64,000 bases of DNA from Bacteroidia bacterium (GTDB lineage: Bacteria; Bacteroidota; Bacteroidia; AKYH767-A; OLB10). Location of the stretch: contig JAEUTH010000022.1 of assembly GCA_016788165.1 (NCBI GenBank), positions 42,915-106,914 on the forward strand. Direction: 5' to 3'. The notes under the pieces are model-generated. The model saw only the letters and a program-made list of their open reading frames with translations, was not told where the DNA came from and made no database searches. The position numbers and the translations under genes are program-made. This document shows positions 53,435 to 62,048 of this stretch, one piece after another (within the stretch, counting starts at the first letter, position 1; every line of letters begins with the position of its first letter).

Positions 53435-54042
53435 TGAAAAAATCAGCATTTATCTTTTTACTGTTTATTTCGGTTAGCGCAAGTGCCCAAAAGTTTGCCT
53501 ATATTGATACGCAGTACATACTCGACAATATACCCGATTATAAAACGGCACAACAAACATTAGATCAAATTTCTATTTCCTGGCAAAAAGAAATTGAAGG
53601 TAAATATGCCATCATTGATAAACTTTATAAAGACTATCAGGCCGAACAAATTATTTTAACCGAAGAAATGCGCAAAAAACGCGAGCAGGAAATTGTAGAT
53701 AAAGAGAAAGATGTAAAGGAACTACAAAAGGCAAAGTTTGGATATGAAGGCGAGTTATTTAAAAAAAAACAAGAGCTGGTAAAACCCATTCAGGATAAAA
53801 TATACAATGCCATAAAGAAGATGGCAACAGAACAAAGCATAGCTGTTATTTTTGATAAAAGCAGCGACTTAACCATACTATACGCTGCGCCTAAATATGA
53901 TAAAAGCGATGAAGTGCTTACTGCTTTAGGGTTTAAACCCGGTAGCAAAGCCGGTACAGCAAGCGATCCCAAATCGGCAGGCGGTGGTGCAACACCACCA
54001 ACACGTTCGGGCGGCAATACCGATACGGGCGACAGAAAATAA
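53434..54042 (+). CDS. OmpH/Skp-family periplasmic chaperone, first copy
   Basis: The 202-residue protein has a signal peptide (ends ASA-Q) and a long charged coiled-coil region (KDYQAEQIILTEEMRKKREQ and following) as in Skp, which holds unfolded outer-membrane proteins. KFAYIDTQYILDNIP is the family's N-terminal motif. The C-terminal tail is a low-complexity Gly/Thr/Pro segment (GGGATPPTRSGGNTD), unlike the second copy. Confidence 0.9.
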   Translation: MKKSAFIFLLFISVSASAQKFAYIDTQYILDNIPDYKTAQQTLDQISISWQKEIEGKYAIIDKLYKDYQAEQIILTEEMRKKREQEIVDKEKDVKELQKAKFGYEGELFKKKQELVKPIQDKIYNAIKKMATEQSIAVIFDKSSDLTILYAAPKYDKSDEVLTALGFKPGSKAGTASDPKSAGGGATPPTRSGGNTDTGDRK

Positions 54043-54077
54043 AATTACCTTAAACAACTATTTTAATATTATCAATT

Positions 54078-54584
54078 ATGAAAAAATTACTGATTGTGGC
54101 TGCAGCGTTTACGTTTTCTGCCTTTACAAACTTACATGCACAGGTTAAATTAGGTCATATCAATTCGACCACATTATTACAAGCTATGCCCGAAACCAAG
54201 GTTGCCGATAGTGTACTTACCAAGTTTGGTAATTCATTACAAGACCAACTTAGAACCATGTCGGGCGAATACGATAAAAAAATTGCCGACTATAAATCGA
54301 AAGAAGCCAACATGGCCGATCCGATTAAAGAAACCATGGTTAAGGATATTACCGATTTAGAAGACCGTATCCGTGAATTCCAAACAGCAGCACAGGAAAA
54401 CATTCAAAAGAAAAAAGAAGAGCTGTATCAACCCATCATAAAAAAAGCTGACGATGCCATAAAAGCAGTGGCAAAAGAAAAGTCATATAATTATGTTTTC
54501 GATTCAGGTGTTGGTGTTTTATTGTATGCCAACGATTCGGAAGATATTATGAGTGCCGTGAAACAAAAGCTGGGGCTCAAATAA
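54078..54584 (+). CDS. OmpH/Skp-family periplasmic chaperone, second copy
   Basis: The 168-residue protein has a signal peptide ending LHA-Q, KLGHINSTTLLQAMPE and a coiled-coil charged middle, followed by YNYVFDSGVGVLLYAND, the usual C-terminal motif. It follows the first copy by 35 bases. Tandem OmpH genes after bamA are common in Bacteroidota. A terminator follows. Confidence 0.92.
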   Translation: MKKLLIVAAAFTFSAFTNLHAQVKLGHINSTTLLQAMPETKVADSVLTKFGNSLQDQLRTMSGEYDKKIADYKSKEANMADPIKETMVKDITDLEDRIREFQTAAQENIQKKKEELYQPIIKKADDAIKAVAKEKSYNYVFDSGVGVLLYANDSEDIMSAVKQKLGLK

Positions 54585-54610
54585 TTTATTTGCACCTAAT
54601 TCATACATTT

Positions 54611-54645
54611 CAACCCATGCAACTATCTTGCATGGGTTGTTTAAT
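54611..54645 (+). terminator. Terminator after the second ompH gene
   Basis: CAACCCATGCAA (54611-54622) and TTGCATGGGTTG (54628-54639) form a perfect 12-bp stem with a 5-base loop, followed by a short TTTAATTTT tract. A TAATTTTG (54642-54649), matching the -7 consensus, overlaps its end and may serve murI. Confidence 0.75.
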
Positions 54646-54671
54646 TTTGGGCATCTCACTTATCGTTAAAA

Positions 54672-55472
54672 ATGGCTAACCATAAACCCATAGGTATTTT
54701 TGATTCAGGCATTGGAGGTCTTACTGTTGCCAGTGCCATAAGCAAATTATTACCCAATGAGCAACTCATATATTTTGGCGATACAGCGCATGTGCCTTAT
54801 GGCGATAAATCGGCAACACTGATACAGAGCTATGCTTTAAACATTACCCGTTTTTTATTACAGCAACAATGCAAAGCTTTAGTTATTGCATGTAATACGG
54901 CCTCGGCTGCTGCTTACGAAACGTTACGCGATGCGCATAAAGGAAAGGTGCCGGTAATTAATGTTATTGACCCGATGATTGAAGCCGTTATTGCTGACGA
55001 TGAAATTAAAAAAGTAGGCATTATTGCAACAAAAGCAACCATTGCCAGTGGCGTTTATCAAGAAAAACTTACGCGCAGAAAGCCCGCACTTAAATACGAA
55101 GCCTTAGCTACGCCCTTATTAGCCAGCATGATTGAAGAAGGTTTTTATAATAACAACGTAAGCACAGCCGTGTTACAACAATACCTTTCGCATGCCGGTT
55201 TTGCAGATATTGATGCCATGATATTGGCATGCACACACTACCCGCTAATCAAGCCCGAAATAGATTTGTTTTTTAAGCACCGCATTAAAATTTTTGACTC
55301 GGCAATGGTGGTAGCTCATAAGTTGCAAACCATACTTGCTAAAGAAAATTTATTTGCATCAAAACGGTTGGCTTCAGACATTTTTTATGTGTCAGACTTT
55401 ACAAAATCATTCGAAGAAAGCACTAAAACTTTTTTTGGTAATGCCACCCATTTGAAGCAAATTACCATATAG
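54672..55472 (+). CDS. murI: Glutamate racemase
   Basis: The 266-residue enzyme makes D-glutamate for peptidoglycan. IGIFDSGIGGLTVA, VIACNTASAAAYE (catalytic Cys) and ILACTHYPLI (second catalytic Cys) are all present. It sits just after the uppS-bamA-ompH genes but after a terminator, so it may be transcribed separately. Confidence 0.95.
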   Translation: MANHKPIGIFDSGIGGLTVASAISKLLPNEQLIYFGDTAHVPYGDKSATLIQSYALNITRFLLQQQCKALVIACNTASAAAYETLRDAHKGKVPVINVIDPMIEAVIADDEIKKVGIIATKATIASGVYQEKLTRRKPALKYEALATPLLASMIEEGFYNNNVSTAVLQQYLSHAGFADIDAMILACTHYPLIKPEIDLFFKHRIKIFDSAMVVAHKLQTILAKENLFASKRLASDIFYVSDFTKSFEESTKTFFGNATHLKQITI

Positions 55473-55495
55473 GTTTGCTTGTTTATGTACAAAAA

Positions 55496-56245
55496 TTATA
55501 AGCCTAATTGAATTTTTACCTCGGCAATACGCCTGCGCGAAACCTCAACCTGCGACTCGTCATGCAAAATTACATAACCATCGGCACTTAATTTTCTGAT
55601 GTACTTACGGTTAACCAAATGCGATTTATGAATACGAACAAAATGATGTTCGGTTAGCAACTCGTCAAACTCTTTTAATGTTTTTGATGCCAATAAATTA
55701 GCACGTTTATGCAAAACAAACTTAGTATAGTTGCTATCGGCTTCGCATCTGATAATTTCATCTGTATTTAAAAATAAAGTGCCATCTAAAGTGGAAAGTG
55801 CCAACCGGTAATTTTCAGGCTTGGGCGTTTGCATATTGCCAACTAAATTCTGCAACAACGACTTTTGGTCAATTCCATTTTTATGTTTAAACAGAAACTG
55901 ATTTACAGCAGCAATTAGTTCATCATTATCAATGGGTTTTAAAATAAAATCTAAAGCGCTAAACTTAATTGCTTGTAAAGCATACTTATCGTAAGAGGTT
56001 ACAAAAATTACTTCAAAATCATGCGGGCCATATTGTTTTAAAAACTCAAAACCATTCATAACCGGCATTTCAATGTCTAAAAAAACCAATTCAGGATTAT
56101 ATTTTTTTACCAATAGCAGGGCCTCTTGTCCGTTGCTGCATGCATCAACAATCCGTATTTGTGGATAAAACTGCTCGAGCTTTGCCAACAATAACTGCCG
56201 GTTATATGGCTCATCTTCAACAATTATGGCTTTTATGTGTTGCAT
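55496..56245 (-). CDS. LytTR-type response regulator
   Basis: The 249-residue protein has a receiver domain with Asp57 as the likely phosphorylation site (LVFLDIEMPVMNGFEF), an acidic pocket (EDEPYN), and a C-terminal LytTR DNA-binding domain (YRLALSTLDGTLFLNTDEI ... LVNRKYIRKLSADGYVIL). A partner histidine kinase would usually be adjacent but is not here. It is convergent with murI across 23 bases. Confidence 0.92.
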   Translation of the reverse strand: MQHIKAIIVEDEPYNRQLLLAKLEQFYPQIRIVDACSNGQEALLLVKKYNPELVFLDIEMPVMNGFEFLKQYGPHDFEVIFVTSYDKYALQAIKFSALDFILKPIDNDELIAAVNQFLFKHKNGIDQKSLLQNLVGNMQTPKPENYRLALSTLDGTLFLNTDEIIRCEADSNYTKFVLHKRANLLASKTLKEFDELLTEHHFVRIHKSHLVNRKYIRKLSADGYVILHDESQVEVSRRRIAEVKIQLGL

Positions 56246-56364
56246 GTATTAGGCATTTCATCAATAAGCAAACATAAAATAATTAGCAGCAATAAGTGTG
56301 CAAAATGAAGTAATGACTATGACAAGCAACTATTAGATATTGAAAATTTGGCAGTAAAAAAGCG

Positions 56365-56392
56365 TTGGCACTCCATTTGAAAAGTGTGCTGA
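56365..56392. promoter_or_regulatory. CIRCE-like inverted repeat upstream of htpG
   Basis: TTGGCACTC (56365-56373) and GTGTGCTGA (56384-56392) are separated by 10 bases. Compared with CIRCE (TTAGCACTC-N9-GAGTGCTAA), the left arm has one mismatch and the right arm two, and the spacer is one base longer. It lies 30 bases before the htpG ATG. Confidence 0.3.
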
Positions 56393-56421
56393 AATAAATT
56401 ATTAAATCAAAAAAATTATAC

Positions 56422-58233
56422 ATGCAATCAGGTAAAATAAATGTTCAAACAGAGAACATATTTCCAATCATTAAAAAGTTTTTATACAGCGACCACGAAA
56501 TATTTTTGCGCGAGCTGGTTTCAAATGCCGTTGATGCATCTCAAAAAATAAAAACATTGGCCGGTGCCGGTGTTTACAGCGGTACTTTAGGCGAATTAGC
56601 GGTTCAGGTTGCCGTAAATAAAGATGCTAAAACCATTACCATTACCGATAATGGAATAGGCATGACTGCCGATGAGGTGGAGCGGTACATCAACCAAATA
56701 GCATTTAGCGGTGCCGAAGAGTTTATCGAAAAATATAAAGCCGAGTCGGCCACAAATACCATTATAGGCCATTTTGGCTTAGGCTTTTATTCGGCATTTA
56801 TGGTAGCCGATAAAGTTGAAATAATTACCAAGAGTTACCAGGATGCACCAGCAGTACATTGGGTTTGTGATGGCACTACCAACTACGAACTAACCGAAAC
56901 TACTAAAGACGATCGTGGTACGGTAATAACCCTGCATATAAACGAAGACTCGGTTGAGTTTTTAGAAAACGCCCGTATTAAAACCTTATTAGATAAGTAT
57001 GGTAAGTTTTTACCGGTTGAAGTAAAGTTTGAAGACAAGGTAATAAACAATACACAGCCAGCCTGGACTAAAAAACCGGTTGATTTAACGGCCGATGATT
57101 ACAAAAATTTTTATCGCGAATTGTACCCACTCACCTTTGATGAGCCATTATTCCATATACACTTAAATGTTGATTATCCATTTAACCTGACCGGAATTTT
57201 ATACTTCCCCAAGCTTAAGAAATCGTTCGAGCCGCAAAAAAATAAAATACAGTTATACAGTAATCAGGTGTTTATTACCGATGCCGTAGAAGGTATTGTG
57301 CCCGAGTTTTTAACCTTACTGCATGGGGTTATTGACTCGCCTGATATTCCGCTTAATGTGTCGCGTAGCTATTTACAGAGCGATGGAAATGTGAAAAAAA
57401 TAGCTTCACACATTACTAAAAAAGTAGGCGATAAATTACATGAATTGTTTTTTGACAATCGTGCCGATTTTGAAACCAAATGGGACGATATTGGTTTGTT
57501 TGTGAAATACGGTATGTTAAGCGATGAAAAATTTAATGAGCGCGCCAAAGGTTTTTGTTTGCTTAAAAACGAAGCCGGCAAATACTTTACGCTTGAAGAA
57601 TATCAAAACTTAGTAAAACCCAACCAAACCAATACCGATGGTAAGGTAGTTTACTTATACACCAACAATACAACAGAGCACCACAGCTTAATTGCCCAGG
57701 CACAAAAACGCGGTTATGATGTTTTGGTGCTTGATAGCCCATTGGATGCACATTTTATAAACATGCTCGAAAGCAAAAACGAAGCATCGTTTGCACGTTT
57801 AGATGCCGATACTTTAGATAATTTGATAAAAAAATCGGCCGAAACCACATCAGCATTAACCGATGAAAACAAGCAACAATTACAACCGGTTATTGAAAGC
57901 GTTTTAAACGATAGCAGTTATAAAGTTCAGTTTGAAAACATGCAGGCTGATGATGCACCTGTACTTATTACACAAAGCGAATTTGCAAGAAGAATGAAGG
58001 AAATGAGTGCAGTTGGTGGGGGATATGATTTTATGGGTACCATGCCTGAAATGTATCAGGTAACGGTAAACACCAATCATCCGGTTATAATGAAAATTGC
58101 CTCTCAAGATGATGTAGAAAAACAAAAAACAGATGTAAGACACACCATTGATTTAGCTTTGTTGGCAAAAGGCTTGCTAAAGGGCCAGGCACTTACCGAG
58201 TTTATAAACCGTAGTTATACGCAGATTAACTAA
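56422..58233 (+). CDS. htpG: Molecular chaperone HtpG (Hsp90)
   Basis: The 603-residue Hsp90 has the GHKL ATPase motifs at the start: EIFLRELVSNAVDASQKIK (about 28-46) and ITDNGIGMT, followed by GHFGLGFYSAFMVADKV. The middle domain has RSYLQSDGNVKKIA with the conserved catalytic-loop Arg. Length is near the bacterial norm (about 620). A CIRCE-like repeat just upstream could mediate heat control. A hairpin follows. Confidence 0.95.
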   Translation: MQSGKINVQTENIFPIIKKFLYSDHEIFLRELVSNAVDASQKIKTLAGAGVYSGTLGELAVQVAVNKDAKTITITDNGIGMTADEVERYINQIAFSGAEEFIEKYKAESATNTIIGHFGLGFYSAFMVADKVEIITKSYQDAPAVHWVCDGTTNYELTETTKDDRGTVITLHINEDSVEFLENARIKTLLDKYGKFLPVEVKFEDKVINNTQPAWTKKPVDLTADDYKNFYRELYPLTFDEPLFHIHLNVDYPFNLTGILYFPKLKKSFEPQKNKIQLYSNQVFITDAVEGIVPEFLTLLHGVIDSPDIPLNVSRSYLQSDGNVKKIASHITKKVGDKLHELFFDNRADFETKWDDIGLFVKYGMLSDEKFNERAKGFCLLKNEAGKYFTLEEYQNLVKPNQTNTDGKVVYLYTNNTTEHHSLIAQAQKRGYDVLVLDSPLDAHFINMLESKNEASFARLDADTLDNLIKKSAETTSALTDENKQQLQPVIESVLNDSSYKVQFENMQADDAPVLITQSEFARRMKEMSAVGGGYDFMGTMPEMYQVTVNTNHPVIMKIASQDDVEKQKTDVRHTIDLALLAKGLLKGQALTEFINRSYTQIN

Positions 58234-58241
58234 TTACAATT

Positions 58242-58267
58242 AACAGCCATGCCACCTCATGGCTGTT
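58242..58267 (+). terminator. Hairpin/terminator after htpG
   Basis: AACAGCCATG (58242-58251) and CATGGCTGTT (58258-58267) form a perfect 10-bp stem with a 6-base loop, followed by TATTGTTT. The T run is interrupted, so termination strength is uncertain. Confidence 0.6.
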
Positions 58268-58299
58268 TATTGTTTCAATAAATTTCAATTAACAAAACA

Positions 58300-58818
58300 A
58301 TGCCGCAAAAAAAAGTAAAAGCAATTGATACACTATGTATTGCCACTGAACTGGTATTACCAAATGATACCAATACATTAGGTAATTTAATGGGTGGTCG
58401 TTTATTACATTGGATGGATATAGCAGCAGCCGTTAGTGCGCACAGGCATAGTCATCGTATTGTAGTTACGGCATCGGTAAACAATGTATCATTTAATCAA
58501 CCTATTAAGTTTGGCGATATTGTAACCATATCAGCAAAAGTTAGCCGTGCATTTAACTCGTCAATGGAGGTATTTATGGATGTATGGGTTGAGAATAATG
58601 CTGAGGGTAAAAAAGTAAAATGCAACGAAGCTATTTACACCTTTGTAGCAGTTGATCAGTTAGGTAACCCCATTAATGTACCAGAATTAATACCCGAAAG
58701 CGAAGAAGAGAAACAACGTTTTGCAGGTGCATTACGCAGAAAACAACTGGCATTGATACTTGCCGGAAAAATGAAACCAAGCGAAGCTACAGAGCTTAAA
58801 GCTTTGTTTGATATTTAG
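58300..58818 (+). CDS. Acyl-CoA thioesterase (hotdog fold, YciA/BFIT type)
   Basis: The 172-residue protein has the hotdog motifs ATELVLPNDTNTLGNLMGGRLLHWMD and VVTASVNNVSFNQPIKFGDIV, where Asn25/Asp40-type residues form the active site in relatives. Acyl-CoA specificity is not known. It would act in the cytoplasm in CoA ester turnover. Confidence 0.9.
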   Translation: MPQKKVKAIDTLCIATELVLPNDTNTLGNLMGGRLLHWMDIAAAVSAHRHSHRIVVTASVNNVSFNQPIKFGDIVTISAKVSRAFNSSMEVFMDVWVENNAEGKKVKCNEAIYTFVAVDQLGNPINVPELIPESEEEKQRFAGALRRKQLALILAGKMKPSEATELKALFDI

Positions 58819-58847
58819 ATTAAACACAAATTAAATTTTGTAAAATA

Positions 58848-59156
58848 TTGCATATACTCCAACTGTTACATTTGGTTTTTGGCTGCTATGTTGCATTATA
58901 TTTTAACCATGCAGCCACCTGGCCTTATATACCTTTTGCGCTATTTTTAGCGCTGGGTGTTTCCGAAAAAGTAATACTAACAAAACTCAAACCGTTTCAT
59001 TGGATTTTTACTGCTATACATGCAATTGTACTTTTTGTAATCAATTTACAAATTCCATTGCCCTTCGTTATTTATGCAATAATAAATATGGCTTTATTTT
59101 TAGCTGTTGCCATCAATAATGCTTTTCGGGAACAGCAAGCAAGAGTTGTTATCTGA
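58848..59156 (+). CDS. Small hydrophobic membrane protein
   Basis: The 102-residue protein has about four membrane segments and starts at a TTG (58848), since no ATG lies nearby in frame. I recognise no family. Its stop overlaps the end of the convergent glycosyltransferase by 8 bases. Confidence 0.6.
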   Translation: MHILQLLHLVFGCYVALYFNHAATWPYIPFALFLALGVSEKVILTKLKPFHWIFTAIHAIVLFVINLQIPLPFVIYAIINMALFLAVAINNAFREQQARVVI

Positions 59157-60129
59157 AGGCAGCTATTACGGCACTTTCATCTATTTGTTGCATACAATTA
59201 AAATGCTTTTTGGGGCATTTTTCATAACCAATTTTACTGCAAGGCCTACAATTTAAATGGGCAACTTCGGCTATGTAGGCACTGCCTTGCATCCGGTTAT
59301 AACCCAAATACGGAGTCATGCCAAATGCAGGCACTGTACTACCCCAAACAGATATAATACGTTTATTAAATGCAGCAGCAATATGCATTAAACCGGTGTC
59401 GTGCGTTAATACAAAAGCAGCATGTTTTACCGCCCATGCCGATTGGTGTAAACTTAGTTTACCACATGCATTTAAACACTGTGGCACCTCATGTGCAATT
59501 ATTTCGGCCTGTGCATTATCAGCTTCACTGCCTAATAGTACAACGGGCAAAGGCAACTTATTACAAATAGAAATAAGTTTTGCAACCGGCAAGCGTTTGG
59601 TTTGATGTTGTGCACCAATGGCAACTGCAATATATTTAAAGCTTTGATACGGGATTTGTGTTAAACTATCGGCATTACTTAAGGCTGGGGGTAAAAAATA
59701 ATCTAATCCTTCATTATCGTTTTTTATACCTAATGTTTTCACGGTGTTCAAATACCTGTCAACAATATGGAGATTGGGCATTTTGTTAATTTTAAAATTA
59801 ACCAATAACCATTTTTCGTAGTTTAATTTATCAAATGAAAAGTGCTTGCCGGGCAATTGTAGCTTCATCCACCAAGTGCGCAAATTATGATGCAGGTCAA
59901 TTACATAATCATAGTTTTCGGCTTTTAATTGGGTAAGGGTTTTATTAATGCTATCATCCAGATAATATACTTTATCAATATAAGTGTTGTGTTCAACCAA
60001 ACTTTTATATGCCACTTTGGTTACAAAATGAACTTCGGCTTGCAGTTGTTTTTTAATACAACGCATAACAGGCGTAGTTAAAACAATATCGCCAATAGAC
60101 GAAAACCGGATTATTAAAAATTTGGCCAT
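59149..60129 (-). CDS. Glycosyltransferase family 9 (heptosyltransferase-like)
   Basis: The 326-residue protein has the family start MAKFLIIRFSSIGDIVLTTPVMR and the C-terminal GT9 motif LTHDTGLMHIAAAFNKRIISVWG. It also has KHCPKK/CRPCSKIGYEKCPKKH, a Cys-rich tail common in Bacteroidota members. Such enzymes add heptose or related sugars to the LPS core. ATG 60129 is chosen; the codons up to 60177 are not conserved. It diverges from tatD, whose promoter lies just beyond. Confidence 0.85.
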   Translation of the reverse strand: MAKFLIIRFSSIGDIVLTTPVMRCIKKQLQAEVHFVTKVAYKSLVEHNTYIDKVYYLDDSINKTLTQLKAENYDYVIDLHHNLRTWWMKLQLPGKHFSFDKLNYEKWLLVNFKINKMPNLHIVDRYLNTVKTLGIKNDNEGLDYFLPPALSNADSLTQIPYQSFKYIAVAIGAQHQTKRLPVAKLISICNKLPLPVVLLGSEADNAQAEIIAHEVPQCLNACGKLSLHQSAWAVKHAAFVLTHDTGLMHIAAAFNKRIISVWGSTVPAFGMTPYLGYNRMQGSAYIAEVAHLNCRPCSKIGYEKCPKKHFNCMQQIDESAVIAAFR

Positions 60130-60204
60130 AATGCGAATTAACACAACTAACACATAACTCAAACTGTCTATATTCAAAAATCAATTCATTGCCAATCATA
60201 CCAT

Positions 60205-60212
60205 TATATTTG
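60205..60212 (+). promoter_or_regulatory. -7 element of the tatD promoter
   Basis: TATATTTG matches TAnnTTTG exactly and lies 11 bases before ATG 60224. The nearest TTG is only 13 bases upstream, so the -33 element is uncertain. It would give a very short leader. Confidence 0.4.
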
Positions 60213-60223
60213 GCAGCTTAAAT

Positions 60224-61009
60224 ATGATAACCGATACACATATCCATTTATACGACACAGGTTTTGATGACATGCGCCATCAACTTATAACGGAGGCACT
60301 AAACGCTGGTGTACAATATTTTGTACTGCCTAATGTTGATAGTAAAACCATAGAACCATTAGAATCCCTTTGTCAAAAATATCCAAACAATTGTTTTGCA
60401 ATGATGGGGCTACACCCATGCCACGTGCAAAAAGATTATATAGAAGAATTAAAAATTGTTTACAACAGATTCCATAATCAAACAACCAAAATTTATGCTG
60501 TTGGCGAAATTGGTTTGGACTTGTATTGGGACAATACTTATTTTACTGAACAACAAGAGGCATTTAAATTACAATGCCAATGGGCAAACGATTTAAGGTT
60601 ACCTGTATCAATACATGCGCGTAATGCTACACAGGAAGCCATTGATTTAATTAATGAATTGCAGCTACCGAACCTTACAGGTGTATTTCATTGCTTTAGT
60701 GGCAATGCTATACAAGCACAACAAATAATTGACAAGGGTTTTTACTTAGGCATTGGCGGAGTGCTAACTTTTAAAAAATCAGGTTTAGATGAAATAGTCT
60801 CAGGTATTGACATAAAACATTTGCTGCTCGAAACCGATGCGCCCTACCTGGCACCCGTGCCACACCGTGGTAAAAGAAACGACCCTGCCTTTATTTTATT
60901 TGTGGCAAAAAAATTAGCCGAACTTAAAAACGTTACGCTGCAAAACGTAGCAAGCGTTACTACTCAAAACGCTATAAACTTATTTAACTTACCATGCAAA
61001 AAATACTAA
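60224..61009 (+). CDS. tatD: TatD-family metal-dependent hydrolase/DNase
   Basis: The 261-residue TIM-barrel protein has the metal ligands DTHIHLYD (His6, His8), AVGEIGLDLYWD (Glu), SIHARNA (His), GVFHCFSG (His) and LLETDAPYLAPVPHRGKRN (Asp). TatD-type proteins act as 3'-5' exonucleases in DNA repair or as hydrolases. The asparaginase gene overlaps its end by 16 bases. Confidence 0.93.
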   Translation: MITDTHIHLYDTGFDDMRHQLITEALNAGVQYFVLPNVDSKTIEPLESLCQKYPNNCFAMMGLHPCHVQKDYIEELKIVYNRFHNQTTKIYAVGEIGLDLYWDNTYFTEQQEAFKLQCQWANDLRLPVSIHARNATQEAIDLINELQLPNLTGVFHCFSGNAIQAQQIIDKGFYLGIGGVLTFKKSGLDEIVSGIDIKHLLLETDAPYLAPVPHRGKRNDPAFILFVAKKLAELKNVTLQNVASVTTQNAINLFNLPCKKY

Positions 61010-62022
61010 TAATCTATACCGGAGGTACCATAGGCATGACTTATGATACCGACTTGCAAACATTAGTACCATTTGATTTTGGAAAAATTTATGACCGCAT
61101 ACCTGAATTAAAACGATTCAACTGTAAAATAGACTTTTATACTTTTCATCCACTCATCGATTCGTCAGACATGCAACCCAAAAAATGGGTGCTAATAGCA
61201 AAACATATTTATAAGCATTATGATGAGTATTCCGGATTTATCATTTTACATGGAACCGATACCATGTCGTACACGGCATCGGCATTAAGTTTTATGCTCG
61301 AAAATTTATCGAAACCGGTTATACTTACCGGCTCGCAATTGCCTTTAGAAGCTGTACGCACCGATGCACGTACCAACTTAATTACAGCAATTGAAATAGT
61401 AAGTACACATAAACAATACACAGATGGTATAAAGGAAGTTTGTATTTTTTTTGATAATGAATTGTATCGTGGTAACCGAACCGAAAAATATACATCGTCA
61501 AAATTTGATGCTTTTAAGTCGGCTAATTTTCCAATACTTGCCGAAGCCGGAGTACATATTATTTACCATGAGGATAATTTTTTGAGATGGAGTAAAAAAC
61601 AAAAATTCAGAATAGATGAGAAGCTGAATGATCATATTGCACTGCTGAAACTATATCCGGGCATAACTCAAAACTTTATCGAAACAGTATTAAAAATGCC
61701 GCAGCTACGTGGCGTGGTAATCGAAAGTTATGGTGCAGGCAATGCGCCAACTAATAAAACATTTATAGACGCTTTACAGGAAGCAATTAGCAGCGGTATC
61801 GTAATGGTAAATGTTTCGCAATGTAGTGGCGGTAGTGTGGAGCTGGGTAAATACGAGAGCAGTACGCAGCTTCAGCAAATTGGTGTAATAAGCGGAGGCG
61901 ATATGACAACCGAATCGGCATTAACGAAATTGATGTATTTATTCGGAAAAGGGTTACGCAATACACAGGTCGAAAAATTTCTGGTTAAAAATTTAAGGGG
62001 CGAACTCACGGTTATTTCTTAA
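60994..62022 (+). CDS. ansA: L-asparaginase (type I, cytoplasmic)
   Basis: The 342-residue enzyme deamidates asparagine to aspartate. IIYTGGTIGMT carries the first catalytic Thr and FIILHGTDTMSYTASAL the second Thr-Asp pair. The lack of a signal peptide and the length fit type I. It starts within tatD (16-base overlap), so the two are translationally coupled. Confidence 0.93.
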   Translation: MQKILIIYTGGTIGMTYDTDLQTLVPFDFGKIYDRIPELKRFNCKIDFYTFHPLIDSSDMQPKKWVLIAKHIYKHYDEYSGFIILHGTDTMSYTASALSFMLENLSKPVILTGSQLPLEAVRTDARTNLITAIEIVSTHKQYTDGIKEVCIFFDNELYRGNRTEKYTSSKFDAFKSANFPILAEAGVHIIYHEDNFLRWSKKQKFRIDEKLNDHIALLKLYPGITQNFIETVLKMPQLRGVVIESYGAGNAPTNKTFIDALQEAISSGIVMVNVSQCSGGSVELGKYESSTQLQQIGVISGGDMTTESALTKLMYLFGKGLRNTQVEKFLVKNLRGELTVIS

Positions 62023-62048
62023 AAATTAGGTTTTAAAGCAATTTTCAT

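Noticed and set aside
56364..56381. Sigma-54-like promoter (TTGGCAC then TTGAA) upstream of htpG
   Set aside because: The GG-N10-GC rule fails at the second element (GA rather than GC); the CIRCE-like reading explains the same bases better.
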